Positions 1 to 10,622 of a DNA stretch of 64,000 nt are shown here, piece after piece. The translations under genes and the position numbers were made by a program. The DNA lies in NCBI RefSeq assembly GCF_051020955.1, contig NC_135026.1:7726501-7790500 (forward strand), in the 5' to 3' direction. The first letter of the stretch is position 1. Each line of letters begins with the position of its first letter. Below the pieces are notes generated by a model, which worked only from the letters and a program-made list of their open reading frames with translations, searched no databases and had not been told where the DNA came from. This stretch comes from Megalopta genalis (taxonomy: Eukaryota; Arthropoda; Insecta; Hymenoptera; Halictidae).

Positions 1-419
1 CGGCCAAGAAGCGTCCAGATTTCCGAAAGTGGGCGGATAATCGCTCGAGTGTTTTGCAGGATAATTATTATTTACCGTGGGGGCTCTTCGGGACGTTCGA
101 GGACGTCGTGCCACGATCGAGGGAAACATTATAATCGAGTGATCCTTGGGTCGCGAGATATTCGTAAAAATGTATTCGGTAAATCGCCTGCGAGAGGGTC
201 TCCGTTGCCTTCGATTTTCATGAAACTTGTATGAGGGTTGGCGCGGGTATTACTGCGGACGCACCAAATACTGCGGTATTTTATGAAAGTAATACAAATC
301 TAATATATTGTAGTGCGTGATCTTTTAAACGTGAATCTCATCGTTTTTTATATATTTAGTATCGGTAATTTATTGTTATTTATTATTATTATTTATTTAC
401 AAGATATTCGCAAGCTTAT
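1..419. other. Unannotated single-copy sequence
   Basis: I see no repeat, RNA gene or convincing coding frame. The only open frame (about 60 codons) has no recognisable protein features. Confidence 0.5.
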
Positions 420-497
420 GAGAACGTTGAGACCTATGTTACTATATTATTACTATATTACTATATTTTATAGTAATAATATAGTAATGTAGCAATA

Positions 498-542
<45 letters not shown>

Positions 543-670
543 TAATATAGTAATAATATAATAATATATTAATATAGTAGTATAGCAATAATATAGTAAC
601 AATATAATTATACAGTAATATAATAATAATATAGTAATGTAGTAATATAGTAATAATATAATAATATATT
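420..670. repeat. AT-rich microsatellite block with (TA)n core
   Basis: The block is built from ATAGTAATAT-like words and contains an uninterrupted (TA)18 run at about 501-536. The surrounding imperfect copies look like slippage products. No gene overlaps it. Confidence 0.9.
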
Positions 671-861
671 GTTTTCTAACACAGTATTAGGCGCACAGTT
701 TTGTACTATGCGTGCACATTGCTGCGGTGCACTACTGAAGTGCGTACGTTAACCTATACAGTTCAGTTCTCGAGTTGTCGATTTATTGGTGTAAAAGGTT
801 TTATTTTCTTCGTCAAAGTTTGCCTTCATTGAGAAACCGCAGTAATAGCTACACTTACTCT

Positions 862-1445
862 ATCTTGTAGAGCTCTACATTTCGAGCAAGTTTTTTCTGT
901 GTAGAAAACGTCGATTCGCTTCAGTTTCCGAGATATTCGCACAATACTATCTGCGCTGCTGCAATTAATTTATAGGTTAGGTCTAGATCGCAGTCGCGGT
1001 GACGGCAATTTCTACAAGTGCAACTGAGTTATCTGTTTGTCGTCGAAATAACGTTCTCTCGCGTAATTATTCACGAAAAGCTCTGACCTAACCTAGATCA
1101 GGATCATAAAAATGCTAGGATGTTAAAATCCCTACAATACCAGGTTCAAAATATTTATGGTAATTATTTAATAAATGCCCTCAAACTTCGACAAAATTTA
1201 AATATGTTGTAGAGCTTGAAATTTCGAACAATTTTTCTTTTTATAAAAAATGTCGTCCGTTCTTAGTTTCCGAGATATTCGCAATACACTGCAGACCTAA
1301 CCTAGAGCCAAACGAAACCTAACCTATACTTACAACTAGAGCGTGAATCTCCATGCGAAATGTAAACGCATTTATCCACGAGAAACTCGGACTTAACCTA
1401 GATCTAACTGAGACCAAGCCCAAATTTAAACATAACCTATACTCG
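862..1445. repeat. Dispersed CTAACC-type repeat, two adjacent degenerate copies
   Basis: Two related stretches (about 862-1110 and 1190-1445) share a motif order. First comes a CTACATTTCGAGCAA-like word, then TTTTTTCT, then TTTCCGAGATATTCGCA, followed by several CCTAACCTA or AACCTAGA words. The same order recurs near 13.8 kb, 40.3 and 40.75 kb, and in both arms of the foldback at 53.9-54.7 kb. It is therefore a dispersed family, probably a non-autonomous element. No terminal repeats could be fixed for this copy. Confidence 0.6.
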
Positions 1446-1969
1446 GCACGAGCCAAGGCGTATTCGAAACCGTTCGCGGAAACTATAAATTTACGAACGT
1501 TCTAAGTATCCGAAGCACTCAATTCAGGAGCGGAGAGCGATTGGTGTCGCGCGAAACCAGGCGTAATTCAAGATCGTTAGGTCAACCGAATCGCTATGAT
1601 CGGCCCTGTTAGTTGTTGTACCGTGTAACCGCGCGGGCCGAGACGGTTTTAGACGGGTCGGGTCGAGTCGGATCGGGTCGGGCCGGGTCGCGTGCATCGC
1701 GAGAGCACGCGGCTTGCGTGCACCGTCGCGGAGTTCGCACTCGAGTCACGCGGCCCGCTCCTTTCTCCTTCCGCGCATACATCTGCATGCAAAAGAGATC
1801 CGCTTGTATCTCGGCCGCGCGACATTCACCGTGTTTCCTAAACGCGAGACAACGTTGTTCCCTGGCCGCGATTACCGAGCGGAAATGAAAAATCTAGTAC
1901 TCGAGTTGCCCGCGGACTGACATGACGGAGCGAATCGCGGATCCTATCTGTTCCAACCTAATGGTTCTG
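1446..1969. other. GC-rich unique sequence with short GGGTC tract
   Basis: This is a GC-rich stretch with a degenerate GGGTC pentamer run at about 1647-1690. Overlapping open frames of up to 91 codons are rich in Arg and Ser and look composition-driven. I see no supported gene. Confidence 0.5.
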
Positions 1970-4115
1970 GCGTCTAGCAGTGTTTGCTGAAATACTGATG
2001 ACTCCACCTGCAGGGTTTGCTGAAATACTCATGACCCCTCTTACAGGGTTCGCTAAAATACCCATGAGTCTTCTAGCAGGATCTGCCAGATGTATTGATA
2101 TTGAGAAATCTAGTAGGCTTTGCTAGATATATTGATATTGAGACATCTAGCAAGGTCTGCTAGATATGTATATTGATATTGAGACTTCTAGCAGGATCTG
2201 CTAGACATATTGATATTGAGACATCTTGTACGGGGTTTGCAAGATATATTGATATTAAGTCATATAGTAGGTTCTGCCATATGTATTGATACTGAACCAT
2301 CTACAAATAGGATCTGCCACATGTATTAATATTGAGTTATCTAGTAGGACTCGCTAGATATATTGACATTGAGACATCTAGTAGGATCAACTAGATATAT
2401 TGATTATGAGATATCTAGCATGGTCTGCTAGGTATATTGATATTGAGTCATGTAGCAGGATCTGCTAGATATATTTATATTGAACCATCTAGCAGGGTTT
2501 GCTAGATGTATTGATATTTGAGTCATCTGCCAGAGTCTGCTAGATATATTGACATTGTGACATCTAGTAGGATCTGCTAGATATATTGATATTGAGTCAT
2601 CTATAGTAGGATCTGCTACGTGTATTAATATTGTGTCATCTAATAGGATTTGCTATATATATTGACACTGAGTTATCTAGTAGGATCTGATATAGATGTA
2701 TTGTAATATTAAAAGAAATCTAGTAGGGTTTGCTAGATATATTGATATTGAGACTTCTAGCAAGATCTGCTACATATATTAATATTGAGTCATCTAGTAG
2801 GATCTGCTACATGTATTAATATTGAGTCATCTAGTAGGACTCACTACATATATTGACATTGAGGCATCTAGTAAAATCTGCTAGATATATTGACATTGTG
2901 ACATCTAGTAGGATCTGCTAGATATATTGATATTGAGTCATCTATAGTAGGATCTGCTACGTGTATTAATATTGTGTCATCTAATAGGATTTGCTATATA
3001 TATTGACACTGAGTTATCTAGTAGGATCTGATAGATGTATTATAATATTAAGAAATCTAGTAGGATTTGCTAGATATATTGATATTGAGACTTCTAGCAG
3101 GATCTGCTACATATATTAATATTGAGTCATCTAGTAGGATCTGCTACATGTATTAATATTGAGTCATCTAGTAGGACTCGCTACATATATTGACATTGAG
3201 GCATCTAGTAGAATCTGCTAGATATATTAATATTGAAACATCTAGTGGATTCTGCTAGATATATTGATATTGAGGCATCTGACAAGGTCTGCTAGGTATA
3301 TTGATATTGAGTCATGTAGCAGGATCTGCTAGATATATTGATATTGAACCATCTAGCAGGGTTTGCTAGATGTATTGATATTTGAGTCATCTGCCAGAGT
3401 CTGCTAGATATATTGACATTGTGACATCTAGTAGGATCTGCTAGATATATTGATATTGAGTCATCTAGTATGATCTGCTACATGTATTAATATTGTGTCA
3501 TCTAGTAGGATTTGCTATATATATTGACACTGAGTTACCTAGTAGGATCTGCTAGATGTATTAATATTGAGTCATTTAGTAGGATCTGCTATGTGTATTG
3601 ATATTGAGTCATCTAATAGAGTCAGCTAGATGTATTGATATTGGAGTCATCTAGCAGAGCCTGCTATGTGTTTTAAATAACTTTTTTTCTAGTAAAGAGT
3701 GTTATATACTAATCAGTCCACTTGCAGTAATCTTTACTACTGACGATGTCTTCTCTACTAGGACTTGCTAGAAACTGGCAATGGAGGGGGAGGGTCCGCT
3801 TGCTAGATTCTGATGTCTCCAAACCAGGGTTTACTACGCTACTGTTGAGTCCTCTACTAGAGTCTGCTTAAATCCTGATGAGTAGGGTGACAGGGTGGTG
3901 ATGATAGCAGGATTTGCTAACATAATATTGAGTATAACAGCAACCTTTTCTAGATACCGACGATGTCTTCTCTATTAGGTCCACCTAGAAACTGCTAAGC
4001 GTCTAGTAGGGTCCCTTTGTCAGGTACTGATGAATCCTCTATGCATGTTTGCTAAAAATAACGCTGACCCTACCGGGTCCGTTAGGTACCAATGAGTCCT
4101 TTGTAGGGTCCAGGA
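1970..4115. repeat. 37-bp minisatellite array with higher-order structure
   Basis: The unit is about 37 bp: ATCTAGTAGGATCTGCTAGA followed by TATATTGATATTGAGTC. About 43 units form the core (2075-3670), and diverged units extend on both sides. A variant block beginning GAGTCATCTATAG occurs at 2594 and again at 2935, giving a 341-bp higher-order period. Another variant (TCATCTGCCAGAGTCTGC) occurs near 2522 and 3387. Each unit contains the imperfect palindrome CTAGTAGGATCTGCTAG. The array is non-coding because stops occur in every frame. Confidence 0.95.
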
Positions 4116-5318
4116 CAAAACTCCTCCTCTCTTCCCCCTCCACCCAGCCATCCACCGTCCCTTGCGCCGTCAAAGAGATCCGGAGTGGCCGTAGTTTTCC
4201 ATCAGCGAAAAATTGTTGTTCTGTCTAAAGCACCGTGATCATAGCCGTTGAACGGTTGATTCGTTCGGACGAATACTTTCGGCCGGGTGTGTCGAACAGG
4301 GAGGGGGCTGGGGGTAGCGGGTGGTCTCGTGTGTTGCGCCGTGCACGCGCTGGCGCAGATTTCACGCTCGAACGGGAACGCGAGCGGACGTTTGTGCGCG
4401 CCAGGTAAAACGCGTACGCGAACGTGAACGGGAGCAGAAGCAGGTAGTATAAGCCGGTGGCCTGTGCCTGACAGCTATACGCCGTGCCGTGCCCCCTCCC
4501 CCCCACTCTCCGCTATCGCCGTCCCGTGTTTTACATGATCGCCCTTCCAATTTCTGCTCGCTGCCGCAAGCCCATATCTCCGAGCGTGCGAAAGGAGCCG
4601 CGCGCGAATAAATAAAAGTCGGGAGCAAGGAACGGAACGGAACGGGTCGGAACGGGACGGAACGAAACGAAAGGAGGCGGGATATGGGGCGAGGGTAAAA
4701 GGTGGAAAAGCAGCACGATAGCGCAAACAGAGAATACAGACGAGGGTGGTGGGTACACGTCGCCAGCACGAATCCTGCCGCGGAGAGGGATATCGGCCGG
4801 GGGATCTCGCATTGCTGATCGAACCGTTCGTGCATACTTCGCAAGCGGGATTAATTCGACTGCGACTAATTCGAGAATTGGCTGCGAGAGAGCCGGCGCC
4901 GAGCTGCGCGCCGGCCTTACCCGGGACCCAGCCAGCATCCTTCCTCGACGTTCGCCGAACCGTCGACACCGAGCTCGGCGCACCGCAGAGATCGAAGACT
5001 GGCCCGGCGCGGCCGACAACTTGCGAGACTCGTGCCACACCGACGACAAGACCCCCGTCCAACTACCGACAATCGCCGGCGCCCACTTTGTAAGTTCGAC
5101 GTTCACCTCGGCTCGTTAAGGCGCGCACTGTGTCAGCTGGTGTCGCGCCGCGATTCGGAAACATCGGGACCCGGTGCCACCGAATACGCGTTCGCTTACC
5201 GGAACGGGCGAACTTTCTCGCCGCAGAGATGTTTTTCTACGCCGGGGGCGGGAACTACGGGAAATTCTACCGAATTGTCCCCCCCACCCCACTCCTCTCC
5301 ACCCCTTTGTCTCTCTAG
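4116..5318. other. GC-rich unique sequence with (GGAACG)n tract
   Basis: A GC-rich segment with a degenerate GGAACG/GGGACG run at about 4627-4675. Several open frames of 90-195 codons overlap on both strands, which is expected when AT-rich stop codons are scarce. None shows a recognisable domain. A GTAAGT word at 5090-5095 resembles a splice donor but lacks the preceding AG. This could be an untranslated exon or promoter region, but nothing proves it. Confidence 0.4.
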
Positions 5319-5567
5319 TTGACGCTCAGCTTGTACACGAAAATGGACGATTTGGGAGGAGGAGATACGATCGTTCGAGGCTTGCGGCAAGATTGAATTT
5401 ATTTAAAATAAGTGCGATTTTTATCGTAACGTGTGCTCGGATAAATACAAACTTTTAACAGAAATATTTTTATAATATTGCGGGAACTGAATAAAAAAAC
5501 ATCAGAAATTATTTTGACTGAAAGTCAGAATGAGTGAAGATCCAGATGACGAGTCAACCCGATCATA

Positions 5568-5976
5568 AGGACGTCCATTTTACGTCCATTTTAGATCTGA
5601 ACGACGTACGCTCTAAAATGGACGTCTTTAAGACGTTTTATTTCAGACGTTAAAAGGACGTTCTGTAGACGTCTAAACGAGATCTTAAATACATCTAAAC
5701 GACGTCAAAAAGACGTCTACAGGATGTCTTAAAGTTGACCATAAGACGTTTTGATTTGTAACACAGGACATGATTTGTAACATAGGCCGTTCGTAGGCCG
5801 TTCATAGGAAATTCGAAACTAATTGACCTCCAGACCATTTTACGTCCATTTTATATAATTTTACATCCGTTGTACACTCTAAAACAGACGTCTTTAAAAC
5901 GTCTGTTTCGAGCCGCCTTTAAGACGTCCCGAATGTCCAACACCAGACGTCTCGAAGACGTCTTCGTGCCATCTGC
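5568..5976. repeat. AGACGTCT-rich dispersed repeat, copy 1
   Basis: The sequence is dense in GACGTC/AGACGTCT palindromes and ACGTCCATTTTA words. It matches 33458-33745 closely: both contain ATTTCAGACGTTAAAAGGAC, then GTTCTGTAGACGTC, TTGATTTGTAACAC and GGCCGT...AGGCCG. Both end with an mCGTCTTyrTGCyATCTG-like word. This copy has an extra partial duplication at about 5825-5960. I see no coding capacity, so it is probably a non-autonomous element. Confidence 0.8.
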
Positions 5977-6118
5977 GAAAGGGAATCTCGTCGCTACGAA
6001 GCAACATCATCTAAATAACACAAATAAGTAATGTAGAAGATAATTTTCAATTGATAATAAAGAGTGAAGAGACAAATTTTTTGCTCGACTTTGACGCATA
6101 CGTGGACTGCCACAGTGG

Positions 6119-6285
6119 ACCAACAATAATCACTAAAATTGAAACAAATCGAACAACAACGAAGCCATCGAACTGAAATTTTTACTGCAGCTCGTGTATA
6201 CGATGTCGAAGAGTATCGGTCGCGGCCATTTCTATCCGATAATTTTTTCATAGAAAAGAAATTATTTCATTATCAAAAATATTAG
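6119..6285. repeat. Fragment of the 34.6-kb foldback family
   Basis: The fragment shares GAACTGAAATTTTTACTG, CGATGTCGAAGA, ATCCGATAATTTTTTCA and AAAGAAATT with one arm of the inverted repeats at 34625-35115 and 46755-47098. Only a single arm is present here. Confidence 0.6.
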
Positions 6286-6356
6286 TTAGCAGCAAAGAAA
6301 ATGATTCGAGTCGTCGCACGAAATACAGTGAATTCTCCCTAATTGACGCTCAGCTT

Positions 6357-7012
6357 TTAGCGGTGCCTCGGAATCGTCGCTCTAGTGCAAAGAGTCGACG
6401 GAACTGGACAATATTATTCGCTTTCGACGAGCGCCGAAAAGACTCGTCGAACGCGCCGAAATCGTTCTCTCAGCGACGACGTCCGCGATTCCATTCTCAT
6501 TCCATTTTCTGGCCGGGTTAGCAGGTGCGTTTCGCGATCGGACGCCGGTCGACGCCTGCCCCGCAGTCCCGTGCACACACGCAATACAGCAGTTTGAACC
6601 GGCTAAGACCGGGCTACCGGGTCGATTGTATCGCGGACTCGAAAATCCAGGTCCCCTTCGTGCCGCTGGAAAGGAACGTGAGACCCGAGAGCCTCCCTTG
6701 CCGCTCGACCGGCCCTCTGTAATTGGCACAATGGGATCTCCCTTTTGTTTCTTCTTTTACCTTTTGTGCGTTCTCATTCGATCTGCCACCGTCTTGACGG
6801 GACCCGTTCCACCGGCAGCTCCTCTAAGATTCGAGAGAGTTTGACGGCGAGTTGCATATTCGCTACGTCCACGAACATCGTAGCTGTCCGTCTTCCTCGG
6901 CTGACTCGATGCGGTGGCCCTTTCGATTAACATTTCTCTGCGCCACTCTCGATCGCGATCGGATTTTCAAGAACACAGCAGAGCCTCCATTAAAAAGCGT
7001 TTATATTTCAGT
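6357..7012. other. Unannotated unique sequence
   Basis: Mixed-composition sequence with overlapping open frames of 60-115 codons on both strands. None has a recognisable domain. I see no repeat. Confidence 0.45.
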
Positions 7013-7640
7013 CTGGTTTATTTTTCTTTTTTCCTTTTTCTTTTCTTTTTTCTTTTCTTTTTTCTTTTCTTTATCTTTTCACTCTTTTTCTTTCCTTTGT
7101 TATTTTCCTTTTCTCTCTTCTTTTTCTTTTCTGTCTTTTTTCTCTCTTCTTTTTTCACTCATTTCTTTCTCTCTTTATCTTTTCTCTCTACGTCCTTTTT
7201 TCTCTTCTTTCTTATTTTTCTTTCCTCTCTTCTTTTTCTTTTCACTCATCTTTTTCTTTTCTCTTTTCTTTTTCTTCTTTCTCTCGATCTTTTCTTTCTT
7301 TTTTTATTTTCTTTCTTCTACTTTTTTCCCACTCCTTATTTTCTTTCTTCATTTTCTTCCTTTTTCTCTTCTTCTTCTTATCTCTTTTCTTTTTCTTTTC
7401 TCTCTTCTTTTTTCACTTTTCTTTTTCTTTTCTCTCTTCTTTTTTCACTTTTCTTTTTCTTTTCACTTTTCTTTTTTTCTCTCTTCTTTTTTTCACTTTT
7501 CTTTTTCTTTCCTCTCTTCTTTTTCTTTTCTTCTTCTTTTCTCTCTTCTTTTCTCCCTTCTTCTTATTTTCATTCCTCTTTTTCTTTTCTGTCTTTTTTT
7601 GTCACTTCTGTTTCTTTTCTTCCTTCTTTTACCTTTTATT
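7013..7640. repeat. Polypyrimidine (TTTTCTTT)n tract
   Basis: About 630 bp is almost purely T and C on the plus strand, built from TTTTC, TTTCTC and TTCTTT words. It keeps two plus frames open for 244-287 codons, encoding almost only Phe, Ser and Leu. That is a translation of simple sequence and not a gene. A purine/pyrimidine strand bias this long can in principle adopt triplex (H-DNA) structure. Confidence 0.95.
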
Positions 7641-8289
7641 CCAATTAATAACGATAAGATCGTAGAAGGACCTCGGTCAAGTTCCGTATTGAATAAACAC
7701 TCGTCCGAAATCTAGGTTTGAACGCGAGCATTCGCTCCACCGTTTATCCCCTATCCGTCGAACAACCGTCCCGTACGAATCTCCTCGTAGGACAAGCCGT
7801 AAAACGTACGCCGGCGTGTGCACGCGACAAAACACAGCCACGAATATTATTATTGTTCCGCAATGATGCACAATTCCCGGCGCTCGCCGCATCCGAAGTT
7901 GCCGCGAACGCATAAAATCTGCAGCGTTATCGCGAAAAATGCCGCGCGCCTCCTTGGCGCACCGGTGAGTAAAATTTTACAACCGCGCCGAAGTTCCGAG
8001 GCGCGCGTGACACTTGAAACTTCTGTCCCACGGGCCGGGAGAAAAGCGACGTGTAACGGGATTACATCGTGTTACTCTCGAATTACGTGTCTTTCTTCTT
8101 CACACGCGTCAAGATCGGTTTTCAGAATACGCCGTTCGGAGCAGCTATTTTTCAGTTACCTCGCATGAAACAGCAAAATTCCGAATGCAATTCATGGATA
8201 TTTACGAATTTTCCATATTTTCCAGAGAGTCTTTGTTTTATACGAAAACAATGCTCGAAAGAAGGATTTTTAGCGCCTGTGATGAGCCA
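7641..8289. other. Unannotated unique sequence
   Basis: Moderately GC-rich. GTGAGT at 7965-7970 resembles a splice donor but has no supported exon. The overlapping short frames show no recognisable protein. Confidence 0.4.
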
Positions 8290-8835
8290 ATTAGATAGTT
8301 TGACCATGTTTGAAGCGGTTTGAGAATATAGTCGTCACAATTATTGTAAAATAAGTATCAAGAATGCTCGCGTTTTTGTACATTGATGTATATTTATGGT
8401 AATTGTGAAGTATAGAAATGTTTAACAGCGTTTGAAGATGTTTGAGCGGTTCACGTTCACTGCAAATTTAATATTAATGCAAAGAATGCTTGCGATTCAA
8501 GTGGTGGTTTGGACCGTTTGAACGTGTTTGAAGCGATTTGAACGATCCAAGGTCGTTGCGAACATAAAATGAATATAAAAAATACTTTCATTTCTGACAG
8601 TTCATATATGTTGCCGATGATAGTAATGCATAGAAATAGTGTTTTAGGTCGTTTGACCATGTTTGTAGCTGTTTGAGAACACAGTCGTCACAATAATTAT
8701 AAAATAAGTATCAAGGATGCTCGCATTTTTGTACATTGAATTATGTTATCAATTACAGTGACGCATAGAATCGATAGTTTAAGTCGTTCGACCATGTTTG
8801 AAGTAGTTTGTACTGCCAATGAACGTTGCAAATTA
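8290..8835. repeat. Degenerate ~115-135-bp tandem repeat
   Basis: A word like GTTTGACCATGTTTGAAG, followed by a GTTTGA-like word, recurs near 8299, 8423, 8517, 8651 and 8787. The spacers share ATAAGTATCAAGRATGCTCG and TTTTTGTACATTGA. Units are diverged, which indicates an old tandem duplication. Confidence 0.7.
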
Positions 8836-10176
8836 CAAAGCGGATGCAAACAACGCTCGTGTTCTTATCGACTGAGGCACATTCGACAAACAATTGACTA
8901 CAATAAAACACTAACTTTCGATCTCAAAACTTCCAGCTTTCCCGCTGCACAACGAAGCGACCGAAAAATGTATTCGTAGCCACGCGGCTGGAAAACGTGT
9001 CACGTGACCCACATATGACAAGCGTTCGGGGAGCGGTGCGGGCGGCGGGAAGAGATTAGTATAATAATTTCCAGGTAGCCGGGCAAAACGTTTATCAAAC
9101 GGTCCAGGCCCGGTGATTAATCACGCCTTAATTATCCGCAAGAAAGTGGTCGGTTGTCCTGGTATCGAATAAATAACATTTCGGGACAGAAATAATCCGG
9201 GCCGGTCGTTACGGATAAACAATGCGCGATATCTTATCCGTACACCGAGTATACGAGACGTGGCGTGGCGGTGAACGTCGCAGCTCGCAAGGAAACCATT
9301 TCCTGCATAAAACAAAAGGCGCGCAACACGATATCCCCGCGAGTTTCATACGCTTACGTCTCGTACATATTTCAGGCACGTCCTGCACTTCGAGATACGG
9401 GAAGGAACCGTATCAGGATGCACCGACTCGGTGCATTTTGTCTGGCCGCGCAGGTCGGATGCGCGCACCGATCTCCCCTCCGCCCCTATTTCACCGTTTC
9501 GCTCGCTCTCCCCCCTCCTCCGCCCAGTTCCTCACTCCGCCGTCGTCTCACTCGCTTTGTTCGCTCGCTCTGTTTCTACGGCCCTCGCTTCGTGCATTTC
9601 CAAGCGTATTTACAGCGGAACCTCTGCCACCGGACTGTTTATAACCGTCGCGGATCGCGCACTTTTTGCATAGCGTCGCGACGCGTTGTCGCTTTGATGC
9701 CCCGCCACCGTGATGAATCTTTCTCTTGTTAATCCTCACTTTCAGCGACTGTTACGCCGCGGAGGCGACTCCGTCGTTTACGCGACGTCGTCGGGGCAGT
9801 CGCGGTTCTCGCGGACGTTCGTTCTTTTTCGTTGCCAGGGGGCGCTGCGATCGAGATTGGAGGCGATTGGACGCGAGCGTCGTTCGAGATTCTGTTTCGA
9901 TGGCGCTGTGGATGGCAGAAGATCGGGGGGAGCGGGCTTCGCAAGGGGACGCGACGGTGGGGCCACCTAGCGGGACCGGTCTGAATTTGGAGGACCGAAG
10001 ATTAATTATAATTAACGGCAGTTTTACCAAAATCGTCGAAAGATACCTTTTACTATCTTAATTTAGCAGCATTTTTATCAGAGCGGTTGAATTTGTATTT
10101 TGCAATTTTTATTTGACACTATTTTGAACCTGCTCTAAAGGATTCTACATAATTATCTTAATATCTGGAAAAGGCT
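8836..10176. other. Unannotated unique sequence, GC-rich in the middle
   Basis: Contains a GC-rich interval (about 9200-9970) with overlapping frames of up to 155 codons on both strands. None has a recognisable domain. A CTCF-like site lies inside it at 9835. Confidence 0.4.
9835..9847 (+). promoter_or_regulatory. CTCF-like motif
   Basis: CCAGGGGGCGCTG matches the 3' core of the CTCF consensus (CCASYAGRKGGCRS family) over its most informative bases. The upstream CCA half is replaced by TTG. CTCF is conserved in insects, but a single motif match is weak evidence of occupancy. Confidence 0.35.
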
Positions 10177-10386
10177 GATTCCTGAGGTCATTTGAAGCAA
10201 CTTTTTCCTTAGCGAAAATGCTCTACGCGGCTTCGTTAACGAGTTATTAACGAAAAACGTTGACCAATGAGAGATCGCGCGTGGCGGATGCCCCGCCCTA
10301 GCGACCGCGCAGACGGTCGGCGCGAGCTGTACTCGCTCTTTGATTGGTCAGTGTTCTTCATTAATAACTCGTAAACGAAGCCGCAG
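10177..10386. mobile_element. CCAAT-arm MITE family, copy 1
   Basis: The left arm starts GATTCCTGAGGTCATTTGAA and continues through CTTAGCGAAAATG, GGCTTCGTTAACGAG and AACGAAAAACG to GACCAATGAGAG. After a GC-rich centre the arm recurs in reverse (GATTGGTCAGTGTT through CGTAAACGAAGCCGC). The outermost ~45 bp of the right arm are missing, where the element abuts the repeat at 10388. It has no coding capacity and fits a non-autonomous DNA transposon. Confidence 0.85.
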
Positions 10387-10387
10387 C

Positions 10388-10622
10388 TTGAATTCAGTTT
10401 TTCGTCAGCGATAATTCTACGGAGTCAAAAATACAGGGTGCCATTTGAAAAAGTCAAGGTGACCTTGATCTCTGGTCGAAAAACAATAGTTTTCGAAATT
10501 CCTCGTTCTTCGATATGTAGACGTCTAAATACTGATCAACTTTCGTAGGAAACATTTTCTTGTCAGACCGTCGCAAGTGCTTGAAAAATCGTGGCGACTG
10601 TTACGTGCCACACCCTGTATAT
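10388..10622 (-). mobile_element. 188-bp TA-CAGGGTG element (copy 1) plus flank
   Basis: Between TACAGGGTG (10432) and CACCCTGTA (ending 10619) lie 188 bp. In reverse complement these match 52426-52613, which is also 188 bp. Shared words include TTTTTCAAGCA, GCGACGGTC/TCGACGGTC, TCAGTATTTAG, AAAACTATTGTTTTTC and CAAGGTCACCTTGACT. Similarity continues about 40 bp past one end to 10388. The TA-bounded inverted ends suggest a Tc1/mariner-type non-autonomous element. Confidence 0.8.

Larger units (their letters stand above)
5319..6356. repeat. Repeat-filled interval flanked by 14-bp direct repeats
   Basis: The 14-mer TTGACGCTCAGCTT occurs at 5319-5332 and again at 6343-6356. It sits in a partly conserved context (CTCTCTAGTTGACG versus CTCCCTAATTGACG). 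Between the two lie an AGACGTCT-family copy and a fragment of the 34.6-kb foldback family. This may be a site split by insertions or two fragments of one dispersed repeat. Confidence 0.4.

Noticed and set aside
5090..5095. Splice-donor-like GTAAGT here, GTGAGT at 7965 and GTAAGT at 13313
   Set aside because: Isolated matches without a preceding AG, a coding frame or a paired acceptor. Such words are expected by chance in 64 kb.
4225..5458. Many overlapping frames of 90-195 codons on both strands
   Set aside because: GC-rich DNA with few stops. All frames are Arg/Pro/Ser-rich and mutually exclusive, with no recognisable motif.
6852..7715. Open frame of 287 codons, plus strand
   Set aside because: Translation of the TTTTC-rich tract, nearly all Phe, Ser and Leu. 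Another frame is equally open.
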